A stretch of DNA of 64,000 bases from Streptomyces xylophagus (lineage in GTDB: Bacteria; Actinomycetota; Actinomycetes; Streptomycetales; Streptomycetaceae), in the NCBI RefSeq assembly GCF_000716435.1, contig NZ_JNWO01000027.1, positions 1-64,000 on the forward strand, given 5' to 3'. Position 1 is the first letter of the stretch, and the number at the start of each line of letters is the position of its first letter. A program made the translations under genes and the position numbers. Below, one piece after another: positions 25,232 through 32,982 of this stretch. A model generated the notes under the pieces. That model had not been told where the DNA came from and ran no database searches. It was given only the letters and a program-made list of their open reading frames with translations.

Positions 25232-26097
25232 ATGGCCGACGAACCGAACCCGCTGGGCGAGTACGTGCGCGCCCGCCGCGAACTCGTCACCCCCGAACAG
25301 GCCGGCGTCCCCGTCTTCGGGGTACGACGGGTACCGGGCCTGCGCCGGGAAGAGGTCGCGATGCTCGCCGGCATCAGCGCCGACTACTACCTGCGCCTGG
25401 AACAGGGCCGCGACCGCCACCCCTCCGTCCAGGTCCTGGAATCCATCGCCCGCGTCCTGCTGCTCGACGACGACGCGACCGCCCACCTGCTGCGCCTGGG
25501 CGCCGACAGCCCCCGACGCCACCGCCGCCGCCCTCGTCCCCGCAAGGAGACCGTCCCGCCGGGCATCACCAAGCTCCTCGCCACGCTCCCGCTCCCCGCA
25601 CTGGTCGAGGGCCGCTACTTCGACGTCCTCGCCGCCAACGCCCTGGCGACCGCGCTGTCCCCGCGCTTCACGGCGGGCGCCAACCGCCTCCGGTCCCTGT
25701 TCCTCGACCCGGCCGAGCAGGCGCTCTACCCGTACTGGGAGGGCGCCGCCGGGGGCATGGTCGCGGGCTTCCGCGAGTCCGTCGGCACGGACACGGACGA
25801 TCCCCGTTTCATCGAGCTGGTCGGTGAACTCTCCCTCGCCAGCCCGCTGTTCAGCCGCCTCTGGGCCCGCCACGACGTCCAGGCATGCGAAGCCCCCCGA
25901 AGTACATCGACCATCCCCAGGTCGGCGGCCTGCAGCTCAACCGCGAGCGACTGAGCATCGACGGCACGGCGGGCCAGACCCTGGTCATCTACCACCCGGA
26001 CCCGGGCACGGACGCGGCCGACAAGCTGGCGCTGCTCGCGTCAGCGATACAGACACCGGCGCAGACACCGGCACCGGCACCGCGTCAGTCGCGGTAA
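25232..26097 (+). pseudogene. XRE/MmyB-type HTH regulator, frameshifted near 25893-25898
   Basis: The N-terminal HTH is intact: LGEYVRARREL, FGVRRVPGLRREEVAMLAGI and YYLRLEQGRDRHPSVQVLES. The MmyB-like ligand domain follows down to LASPLFSRLWARHDVQ. The frame then runs into non-homologous residues and stops at 25954. The expected C-terminus (KYIDHPQVGGLQLNRERLSI, then LVIYHPDPGTDA) continues in another frame to 26097. Adding one C to the run of six at 25893-25898 restores a continuous frame, so a one-base deletion or a sequencing error in the homopolymer is likely. The last 13 bases overlap the convergent gene. If real, the truncated product loses the last strands of its ligand domain. Confidence 0.8.
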
Positions 26098-27122
26098 CGG
26101 GGCGCGGGCGGATAGAAGTCGCCGTACGGGCCCAACCACCGTTCGTGCAGGGCGCGAAGCCTGCCCGACGCACGCAACTGCGCAAGCACACCGTTGATGA
26201 AGCGGACCAGTTCCGGTGTCTTCTTAGCGACAGCGATCCCGTGCGGCTCGTAGGTGAACCGTGGGCCGGTGATGCGGGTGGCGGGGTCCTGGGCGCTCAG
26301 TCCGGCGAGGACGTTGTCCGTGGTCGACACGGCGGCCACGTCGCCCTGCTGCAACAGGAGAAGACAGTCGGTCCAGTCGGAGACGGTCACCGGCCGCACT
26401 GCCGGGCGGGCGCGGCGCAACTCGGCCAGTGAGGTGGTGCCTTGGGCCGTGCACACCTTCTGTCCGGCGAGATCGGCCAGGTTCCGCACCGGGGAGGTGT
26501 CGGTGACGAGGACACGCTGGCCGGAATCGAGGTAGTCGCTGCTGAACAGCACCCGTTCCATGCGCTCGCAGGTGATCGTCATCGAGTGCGCGACCAGGTC
26601 GACCTGGCCGCGTTCCAGTATCTCGACGCGTTGTGCGGACGGCACGGTCTTGAACTGCACCCGGTCCGGCCGCCCGAACAGGGCGCGGGAGATCTCTCGC
26701 ACCAAGTCGATGTCGAGCCCGTCCAGTTCACCGGTATCGGAGTCGCGATAGCCGAAGAGATAGGTGTTCTGGTCCACTCCGACGATCAGCCGCCCGCGCG
26801 CGACGATCTTCTCCATCGCGGTACCGCTCGGCATCCGGCCGCCCGCCGCCGGCATGTGGGCCGGCGGCTTCAGCGACCGCAGCCGATCACAGTTCTCGCC
26901 GGTCGCGGCCGAGGCACTCGCCGACGCACTGGCGGCGGGTACGGACGCCCCGGCGGATGAACGCCCGTGCGGAGCGGACGAGTTCGTGCAGGACACCGTC
27001 AGCGTCATCGCGGCCAGCGACGCCACGAGCGCGGGAAGGAGCCGGTGGCGGAGCGCGGCCCGGCGGGTCGCCGCGACGACCGACGAATGTCCCTCTTCTC
27101 CACGTGCCCGAAGTTCCCTCAC
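26085..27122 (-). CDS. Amino-acid-type solute-binding lipoprotein (SBP_bac_3)
   Basis: This is an extracytoplasmic solute-binding protein of ~345 residues. Signal peptide LPALVASLAAMTL ends in the lipobox LTVSC. The SBP_bac_3 domain starts EKIVARGRLIVGVDQNTYLF and contains GLDIDLVREISRAL, VDLVAHSMTITCERMERVLF and LAGQKVCTAQGTTSLAELRR, as in glutamate/polar amino-acid binding proteins. No permease or ATPase gene is adjacent, so it is an orphan binding protein. GTG 27122 is a tentative start; the frame is open to 27185. It lies downstream of the phosphotransferase in the same direction. Confidence 0.82.
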   Translation of the reverse strand: MRELRARGEEGHSSVVAATRRAALRHRLLPALVASLAAMTLTVSCTNSSAPHGRSSAGASVPAASASASASAATGENCDRLRSLKPPAHMPAAGGRMPSGTAMEKIVARGRLIVGVDQNTYLFGYRDSDTGELDGLDIDLVREISRALFGRPDRVQFKTVPSAQRVEILERGQVDLVAHSMTITCERMERVLFSSDYLDSGQRVLVTDTSPVRNLADLAGQKVCTAQGTTSLAELRRARPAVRPVTVSDWTDCLLLLQQGDVAAVSTTDNVLAGLSAQDPATRITGPRFTYEPHGIAVAKKTPELVRFINGVLAQLRASGRLRALHERWLGPYGDFYPPAPRYRD

Positions 27123-27203
27123 ACTGCCCCGCAGTCCTCGGAACCCAACCGAAGACGCCGTCCGGCGCCCCGGCCCGTCACCCACTCGTCGGCGGTGACG
27201 CGT

Positions 27204-27935
27204 TCACGTCGACTCGCGGTTCCCCTCGTCGCGCAGAACACCATGCCCAGGCAGAAACGCCAGCAACCGGACCAACTCCTCGGCCTCACCGAGCAGTTCG
27301 ACCTCACGCGACGTCATGGTCGGATTCGCCGCACGCCTCCGCCGCGCTTCCTCCAGCCCCGCCTCCGTGAGATCGGAGGGCTCGGCGAGGAGTGCGGCGA
27401 GCATCGCGCGGGCCGGACCGGCGATGGGTTCGCCGGCCACGGCGACCTGGGCGAGGATGATCGCGGAGAGACCCCAGTCGAGAGCAGGGTCACCGTCCTC
27501 AGTGGTACCCCAGTCGATGACGCGGGGACCGTCGGCGGTGAGCAGCACGTTCTCCGGGTGGAGGTCGAGGTGCAGCACCCGGGTGCCGGGGCGCCGACCG
27601 GGGATCGCGTGCAACTGCCGTAGCAGCGCGGCGAGTACGGTCCCCGCCTCCCGCGCGTCGATCGCGCCCGCGACGAACGCCTCCAGCATGGTCGGCCCGG
27701 CGAGCCGCTCCATCACAAGATCCGTGCGCGAGGTGCGCGAGGTAAGCGAGTTCGGCGAATCGCCCGGTCGCACCCGTGGCACGGGATAGCCGTAGGCCCG
27801 CACATGCTCCATCACCGCGCCCTCGGCCGCCGCGTCCCCCCAGTCCTCCCGGTTGCGGCGCAGCACCCAGGCCTCGTCGATCTCGTACACGTCCGCGGTG
27901 CGGCCGGACCCGATCAGCTTCCCCGTCACCGACAT
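27204..27935 (-). CDS. Aminoglycoside-phosphotransferase-fold kinase
   Basis: This 243-residue protein has the APH/choline-kinase fold. An N-terminal lobe with IGSGRTADVYEIDEAWVLRR (glycine-rich loop and lysine-equivalent region) is followed by the catalytic loop VLHLDLHPENVLLT and the metal-binding VIDWGTTEDGDPALDWG. The Brenner motif reads HLDLHPEN instead of HGDLHxxN. It phosphorylates a small molecule, but antibiotic resistance cannot be claimed without substrate evidence. The ATG is at 27935. It diverges from the riboswitch-controlled operon starting at 28010. Confidence 0.82.
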   Translation of the reverse strand: MSVTGKLIGSGRTADVYEIDEAWVLRRNREDWGDAAAEGAVMEHVRAYGYPVPRVRPGDSPNSLTSRTSRTDLVMERLAGPTMLEAFVAGAIDAREAGTVLAALLRQLHAIPGRRPGTRVLHLDLHPENVLLTADGPRVIDWGTTEDGDPALDWGLSAIILAQVAVAGEPIAGPARAMLAALLAEPSDLTEAGLEEARRRRAANPTMTSREVELLGEAEELVRLLAFLPGHGVLRDEGNREST

Positions 27936-28009
27936 GGCCAGAACCTATCGGGCCCGCCGGACCGGGCAACCCCCACCCACAGCGGGCGCCCAGGTTGCCC
28001 GTACAGTGG

Positions 28010-28160
28010 CCGGGTCGTCATCACACCCGTACGGGGGGAAGCCGGTGCAATTCCGGCGCTGACCCGCAACCGTAAACCGATCCCCGCCAGGACCGGTGAG
28101 CCGGACCGCCCCGCACGGCACGTGACCGGCTCACACGCACCGTCGAGGAATACGGAGCCG
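28010..28160 (+). promoter_or_regulatory. Cobalamin (B12) riboswitch
   Basis: The aptamer core is readable: GCCGGTGCAATTCCGGCGC forms the P4/P5 hairpin region, followed by CTGACCCGCAACCGTAAA (the conserved CCCGCnACnGTAA block). A B12-box-like stretch, GAGCCGGACCGCCCC, lies at about 28098-28112. The order and spacing match the cobalamin class. It precedes the five-gene ECF transporter operon, so adenosylcobalamin should repress expression. Confidence 0.88.
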
Positions 28161-28190
28161 AGCCGCCCGGGGGTGATCCCGTGCGCCGCC

Positions 28191-28213
28191 GTGCTCCCCA
28201 CAGGGGAAGGCAC
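28191..28213 (+). promoter_or_regulatory. Shine-Dalgarno-sequestering hairpin of the riboswitch
   Basis: GTGC-T-CCCC-ACA-GGGG-AAG-GCAC folds into a hairpin that pairs the GGGG of the only ribosome site (GGGGAAGG) 10-20 bases before the ATG at 28223. This suggests translational control as the expression platform. Confidence 0.65.
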
Positions 28214-28222
28214 CCGCCGATC

Positions 28223-29482
28223 ATGAACGTCCGCCGCAAGGCCGCGGCCCTGGCCGCCGGCATCACCGTCACCGTGATCGCCGCAACACCCGCCGCAGTA
28301 GCCGCCGGTCCGTCCCCGTCGCCGTCCGTGGCGATACCCGACGGGCTCTACGGCACCTCCGACCCCACCTACGACGGCGTCTGGCGTCAGTCCCTCGCCC
28401 TGCTCGCGCAGAACGCCGTCGGCGTGGACCCCGCCGACAAGGCGGTGGCGTGGCTGGCCGGGCAGCAGTGCGCCAACGGCGCCTTCGCCGCGTTCCGGGC
28501 CGACCCCGGCAAGGCGTGCGACGCCAAGCTCATGGTCGACACGAACAGCACGGCCGCCGCCGTACAGGCACTCTCGACGCTGACGATCACCTACGACTCC
28601 CAAGTCGCCAAGGCCGTCAAGTGGCTGAAGTCAGTCGAGAACGCCGACGGCGGCTGGGGCTACTCCCCCGGTGGAGCCAGCGACGCGAACTCCACCGCCG
28701 TCGTGATGGGCGCGCTCGGCGACGCCGGCTTGACCGTGCCGAACATCAGCAAGAACGGAAAGTCCCCCTACGACGCGCTCCGGAAGCTCGCGCTGCCCTG
28801 CGACAACGGCCCCGACGCGGGCGCCTTCGCCTACCAGCCCGACAAGAAGGGCAAGCTCGTCGCCAACGCGGACGCGACCGCCGCAGCCGTGCTCGGCCTG
28901 GACGGCGACTCACTGCCCGGGAACCCACAGAACGACGCCGAGGCCCCCACGGACTGCACGAACCCGGATACCGACGTCCCCGAGATCGCGCTGAGCCTCA
29001 ACGGCGCCCGCTGGCTCACCCAGGCCATGGCCAAGGACGGCCACCTGACCTCCGCGCTCCCCGGCGCCAAGCCCCAGCCCGACTACGGCAACACGGCCGA
29101 CGCGATCGTCGCCCTGTCGTCCCTCGGCCTGCACGACCAGGCAGCCAAGCCCCTGCACTGGCTGGAGACCCACTCCAAGGCGTGGGCCGCACAGGGCGGT
29201 CCGGCCGCCTACGCCCAACTCGTCTTCGTGGCGACCACCGCGAAGGGCGCCGACGTCCACGACTTCGGCGGCCAGGACCTCGTCACCCTGCTGAACGCGA
29301 CCGGCCCGACCCCCAAGGACATCGAGGCCCCGCTCACCGCGGGCCCGACCCAGAACACGGCCTCCGACGACAACGACGGTTCCCTGAACGTCGCTTGGGC
29401 GGTCGGCGGCGCCCTCCTCGTCGTAGCGATCGCCGGCGTCGTGTTCACCGTCCGAGGCCGAAAGCGCGAGCAGCAGCCATGA
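28223..29482 (+). CDS. Membrane-tethered alpha/alpha-barrel repeat protein, intrinsic-factor/transcobalamin-like
   Basis: This 419-residue exported protein has a signal peptide (VRRKAAALAAGITVTVIAA, cleavage about VAA/GPS). Repeated helical hairpins of prenyltransferase/squalene-cyclase type follow: ALLAQNAVGVDPADKAVAWL, TNSTAAAVQALSTL, SVENADGGWGYSPGGASDAN, NADATAAAVLGL and YGNTADAIVALSSL. It ends in one transmembrane helix (AWAVGGALLVVAIAGVVFTV) and a basic tail RGRKREQQP, so the barrel faces outward. The same alpha6-alpha6 fold binds cobalamin in human intrinsic factor and transcobalamin. A position directly behind a B12 riboswitch and ahead of an ECF transporter makes surface capture of a corrinoid the best hypothesis. 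No enzyme motif is seen. Confidence 0.85.
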   Translation: MNVRRKAAALAAGITVTVIAATPAAVAAGPSPSPSVAIPDGLYGTSDPTYDGVWRQSLALLAQNAVGVDPADKAVAWLAGQQCANGAFAAFRADPGKACDAKLMVDTNSTAAAVQALSTLTITYDSQVAKAVKWLKSVENADGGWGYSPGGASDANSTAVVMGALGDAGLTVPNISKNGKSPYDALRKLALPCDNGPDAGAFAYQPDKKGKLVANADATAAAVLGLDGDSLPGNPQNDAEAPTDCTNPDTDVPEIALSLNGARWLTQAMAKDGHLTSALPGAKPQPDYGNTADAIVALSSLGLHDQAAKPLHWLETHSKAWAAQGGPAAYAQLVFVATTAKGADVHDFGGQDLVTLLNATGPTPKDIEAPLTAGPTQNTASDDNDGSLNVAWAVGGALLVVAIAGVVFTVRGRKREQQP

Positions 29483-30099
29483 CCCGCCGCCCTTCCCTCA
29501 TCCTCCTCCTCACCACCCTCCTGCTCACCCTCACCGCCAACACCCAGGCGCAGGCGTCCGGTTACCGCTACTGGTCCTTCTGGGACCGCACCGGCACCCA
29601 CTGGACCTACGCCACCCAGGGCCCCTCCACCACCCACCCCGACGACGGCACCGTCCAGGGCTTCCGCTTCGCGGTGAGCGAAGACTCGGCGGACGCGCAA
29701 CAACCTCGGTCCCCGGCACCCGACTTCGCGAAGATCTGCGCCAACTCCCCATCAACGCAGGGCAAGAAGCGCATCGCGCTCGTCATCGACTTCGGCACGC
29801 CGTCCGACGCCCCGTCCGGCGAAACCCCACCGGCTCTCCGCACCGCCTGCGCCTCGGTACCCCCCGACGCAACAACGGCAGAGGCACTGGCAACGGTCGC
29901 AAAGCCCCTCCGCTACGACACGAACGCCTTGCTGTGCGCGATCGAGGGATATCCGCAACAGGGATGCGGAGAGCAGATCACGAAGAACACCGCGCCACCT
30001 CACAACGGCCCCTCGGTGGGCCTGCTAGCGGGCGCGGCGGCGGTCGCACTCCTGGGCATGGCAGCGATATGGCAGACCCGAAGGCGCAAACATGCCTGA
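29479..30099 (+). CDS. Secreted, C-terminally anchored small partner protein (SCO2322-like)
   Basis: This 206-residue protein has a signal peptide (LILLLTTLLLTLTANTQAQA) and a domain beginning SGYRYWSFWDRTGTHWTYAT then DGTVQGFRFAVSEDSAD. A linker leads to one transmembrane helix (GLLAGAAAVALLGMAAIW) and the basic tail QTRRRKHA. The anchoring is the same as in the preceding protein, with which it overlaps by ATGA. I recall the family name SCO2322 for such proteins, from Streptomyces ECF loci. The YWSFW / W-x-YA pattern recalls the small beta domain (DUF4430) that closes over cobalamin in intrinsic factor, so the two proteins may form a split two-domain receptor. That is inference. Confidence 0.78.
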   Translation: MTRRPSLILLLTTLLLTLTANTQAQASGYRYWSFWDRTGTHWTYATQGPSTTHPDDGTVQGFRFAVSEDSADAQQPRSPAPDFAKICANSPSTQGKKRIALVIDFGTPSDAPSGETPPALRTACASVPPDATTAEALATVAKPLRYDTNALLCAIEGYPQQGCGEQITKNTAPPHNGPSVGLLAGAAAVALLGMAAIWQTRRRKHA

Positions 30100-31288
30100 G
30101 GAAGGCGCCCCAAAGGGGCGCGGGGAACTGCGCGCCCAGCCACGACGCAGCCGCACCCGCCAAACGACACACAGCGGCACATCCTCAGGCGCCCCCAACC
30201 CCCCGAACTCCCTACACCCCGGCGCCTGGTGGACCTGGTCCCTCGGCCTCGCCACCGCCGCCACCCGCACCACCAACCCCCTCCTCCTATCCCTCCTGAT
30301 CACGGTCTCGGCCTACGTCGTAGCAACACACCGCACCCCCACCCCCAGCTCCCACTCCTACACCGCCTTCGCAAAACTCGGACTCGCCGTACTCCTCATC
30401 CGCCTGGCCTTCGCAACAATCCTCGGCTCCCCCATCCCCGGCACCCACGTACTCCTCACGCTCCCCCAAGTCCCGCTCCCCCACTGGGCGCAAGGCATCC
30501 GCCTAGGCGGCAAGGTCACCGCCGAGGGTCTGACCTTCGCGTTCTACGACGCCCTGAAACTAGCCACGCTCCTCCTCTGCGTCGGCGCGGCGAACGCCCT
30601 CGCGAACCCCGCCCGCCTCCTCAAGTCCCTGCCCGGCGCCCTGTACGAGACCGGCGTCGCGGTGGTCGTGGCGCTCACCTTCGCCCCGAACCTCATCGCC
30701 GACGCCCAACGCCTGCGCGCAGCCCGTCGACTCCGGGGCCGCCCCGACCGTGGCCTGCGCGGCCTGCTGCACGTCGGACTCCCGGTCCTGGAGGGCGCGT
30801 TGGAGCGTTCGGTCGCCCTCGCCGCCGCGATGGACGCGCGAGGTTACGGCCGTACGGCCCAAGTCCCCGCCTCCGTACGCCGTACGACCGCCGCCCTCAC
30901 CCTCGGCGGACTGCTCGGTGTCTGCGCGGGAACGTACGGGCTGCTCACCGCCGAAGGCGGGACGTACGGGCTGCCGTTGCTGCTCGCCGGGGTCGTCGCC
31001 GCGCTGGCGGGCCTGCGGTTGGGTGGCCGCCGTACGCTCCGCACCCGGTACCGCCCGGACGCGTGGGACCTGCGGGCCTGGCTGGTCACGTGCTCGGGGG
31101 TATCCGTGGCGGCGCTACTCACCCTCGCCGCCACCCGCGACCCCGCCGCCCTGAACCCCGGCGTGATCCCCCTGGTCGCACCGACCCTCCCCCTCTGGCC
31201 GGCGGCTGCCGTACTGCTGGGCCTGGCCCCCGCGTTCCTCACCTCCAAGCCCTCCAAGCCCTCCAAGTCCCCCAGGGAGCCGTCGTGA
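30092..31288 (+). CDS. ECF transporter T component (CbiQ-like)
   Basis: This is the transmembrane coupling subunit of an energy-coupling-factor transporter, up to 398 residues. The conserved region begins SLHPGAWWTWSLGLATAATR and shows helices through residue ~200. The coupling-helix motifs that dock on the ATPases are LRAARRLRGRPDRGL and AAMDARGYGR. Two more helices at the C-terminus may be additional. The first ~45 residues from the ATG at 30092 are non-conserved and partly encoded by a copy of the interspersed repeat, so translation may start further downstream. Coupling by ATG overlap upstream and GTGA downstream keeps it within the operon. Confidence 0.87.
   Translation: MPEEGAPKGRGELRAQPRRSRTRQTTHSGTSSGAPNPPNSLHPGAWWTWSLGLATAATRTTNPLLLSLLITVSAYVVATHRTPTPSSHSYTAFAKLGLAVLLIRLAFATILGSPIPGTHVLLTLPQVPLPHWAQGIRLGGKVTAEGLTFAFYDALKLATLLLCVGAANALANPARLLKSLPGALYETGVAVVVALTFAPNLIADAQRLRAARRLRGRPDRGLRGLLHVGLPVLEGALERSVALAAAMDARGYGRTAQVPASVRRTTAALTLGGLLGVCAGTYGLLTAEGGTYGLPLLLAGVVAALAGLRLGGRRTLRTRYRPDAWDLRAWLVTCSGVSVAALLTLAATRDPAALNPGVIPLVAPTLPLWPAAAVLLGLAPAFLTSKPSKPSKSPREPS
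30105..30157. repeat. Interspersed repeat copy 3, inside the 5' end of the T-component gene
   Basis: GGCGCCCCAAAGGGGCGCGG followed by GGAACTGCGCGCCCAGCC is the same repeat as at 6886 and 12679, in inverse orientation. It contains a small hairpin (GCGCCCC-AAA-GGGGCGC, 30105-30121) and codes for residues such as KGRGELRAQP if the upstream start is used. Confidence 0.7.
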
Positions 31289-32982
31289 TCCGCTTCGAGG
31301 ATGTCTCCGTGACGTACGACGGGGCGGCCCAACCCGCCGTCCAGGGCGTCGACTTCGAGGTGCCGGAAGGCGAACTCGTGCTGCTGGTGGGCCCGTCGGG
31401 TGTCGGCAAGTCCACGGTGCTCGGCGCGGTGAGCGGACTGGTCCCGCACTTCACGGGCGGCACCCTGCGCGGCCGGGTGACTGTCGCCGGGCGCGACACC
31501 CGCACCCACAAGCCGCGCGAACTCGCCGATGTCGTGGGCACGGTGGGCCAGGACCCTCTCTCCCACTTCGTGACGGACACGGTCGAGGACGAACTCGCCT
31601 ACGGAATGGAGTCGTTGGGCATCGCCCCCGAGGTGATGCGCCGCCGCGTCGAGGAGACCCTGGACCTCCTGGGCCTCGCCGAACTGCGTAACCGCCTCCT
31701 CGCCACCCTCTCCGGAGGCCAGCAGCAACGCGTCGCGATCGGCTCGGTCCTCACCCCGCACCCCAGGGTCCTGGTCCTCGACGAACCGACCTCGGCACTC
31801 GACCCGGCCGCCGCCGAGGAGGTCCTCGCGGTTCTCCAACGCCTGGTCCACGACCTCGGCACGACCGTCCTCCTCGCCGAACACCGCCTGGAGCGCGTCA
31901 TCCAGTACGCCGACCAGGTCGCCCTCCTCCCGGCTCCCGGCGCACCACCGGTCCTCGGCACCCCGGCGGAGGTGATGGCCGTATCTCCCGTGTACCCACC
32001 GGTGGTTGGCCTGGGCCGCCTCGCCGACTGGACCCCGCTGCCCCTCACGGTCCGGGACGCGCGGCGACGGGCGGGAGACCTGCGGGAGCGGCTCGCGGGA
32101 CGGGAACCGGCACGCGGCGCCACCCCCGTCACCGGGTCACTCCCCAACCCCCGCCCGAGCACCTCCCGTTGGCGCGTACGCAAGCAGACGGCGACCTCAA
32201 CTCGCGTACAGGCAGCGACCCCAACTCCCGTACAGACGGCGGAAGTCCGCGTCCTCACCGTCCGCCGCGCCCATGCGGAAGCCCTGCACCACATCGACCT
32301 CACCATCACCCCCGGCGAGACCATCGCCCTCATGGGCCGCAACGGCGCCGGCAAGTCCACCCTCCTCAACACCCTCGTCGGCCTGGTCACCCCCACCTCC
32401 GGATCGGTCCGGGTAGGCGGCCTCACCCCGCACCGCACCGCGCCCCGCGACCTCGTACGCCGCGCGGGTCTCGTCCCGCAGGAACCGCGTGACCTGCTTT
32501 ACGCGGACACGGTCGCCGCCGAGTGCACGGCCGCCGACGCGGACGCGGGCGCCGCACCGGGCACGTGTCGTGCGCTCGTCTCCGAGCTCCTCCCCGGGGT
32601 GACCGACGGCATCCACCCCCGCGATCTCTCCGAGGGCCAGCGCCTCGCCCTCGCGCTGGCGATCGTCCTGACGGCCCGCCCACCCCTACTCCTTCTCGAC
32701 GAGCCGACCCGGGGCCTCGACTACGCGGCCAAGTCCCGCCTGGTCACGATCCTGCGCGCGCTCGCCGCCGAGGGCCACGCGATCGTCCTGGCCACCCACG
32801 ACGTGGAGTTGGCGGCCGAACTCGCCCACCGGGTCGTCCTGCTCGCCGACGGAGAGGTGATCGCCGACGGCCCGACCGCCGAGGTGGTCGTGGCGTCCCC
32901 GTCCTTCGCCCCGCAGACGACGAAGATCCTGGCCCCGCAGCAGTGGCTGACGGTGTCCGAGGTCCGCGAGGCCCTGGCATGA
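31285..32982 (+). CDS. ECF transporter fused dual ATPase (A-A' component)
   Basis: This 565-residue cytoplasmic protein contains two ABC ATPase domains, so one polypeptide supplies both ATP-binding halves. Domain 1 has Walker A GPSGVGKST (36-44), signature LSGGQQQR and Walker B VLVLDEPTSALD. A linker of ~60 residues follows. Domain 2 has GRNGAGKST (~351-359), a degenerate signature LSEGQRLA and LLLLDEPTRGLD. The GTG start overlaps the T-component stop as GTGA. The signature serine of both halves is retained, so both composite sites may hydrolyse ATP. It powers import through the T and S subunits encoded on either side. Confidence 0.93.
   Translation: MIRFEDVSVTYDGAAQPAVQGVDFEVPEGELVLLVGPSGVGKSTVLGAVSGLVPHFTGGTLRGRVTVAGRDTRTHKPRELADVVGTVGQDPLSHFVTDTVEDELAYGMESLGIAPEVMRRRVEETLDLLGLAELRNRLLATLSGGQQQRVAIGSVLTPHPRVLVLDEPTSALDPAAAEEVLAVLQRLVHDLGTTVLLAEHRLERVIQYADQVALLPAPGAPPVLGTPAEVMAVSPVYPPVVGLGRLADWTPLPLTVRDARRRAGDLRERLAGREPARGATPVTGSLPNPRPSTSRWRVRKQTATSTRVQAATPTPVQTAEVRVLTVRRAHAEALHHIDLTITPGETIALMGRNGAGKSTLLNTLVGLVTPTSGSVRVGGLTPHRTAPRDLVRRAGLVPQEPRDLLYADTVAAECTAADADAGAAPGTCRALVSELLPGVTDGIHPRDLSEGQRLALALAIVLTARPPLLLLDEPTRGLDYAAKSRLVTILRALAAEGHAIVLATHDVELAAELAHRVVLLADGEVIADGPTAEVVVASPSFAPQTTKILAPQQWLTVSEVREALA

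Noticed and set aside
27204-27935. Aminoglycoside resistance gene
   Set aside because: The fold is shared by many small-molecule kinases and the catalytic loop is HLDLHPEN; there is no resistance context.
30229-31284. Long open frame upstream of the dual ATPase start
   Set aside because: It lies inside the T-component gene in another frame and is Arg/Pro-rich without family residues. The ATPase starts at the GTG that overlaps the T-component stop.
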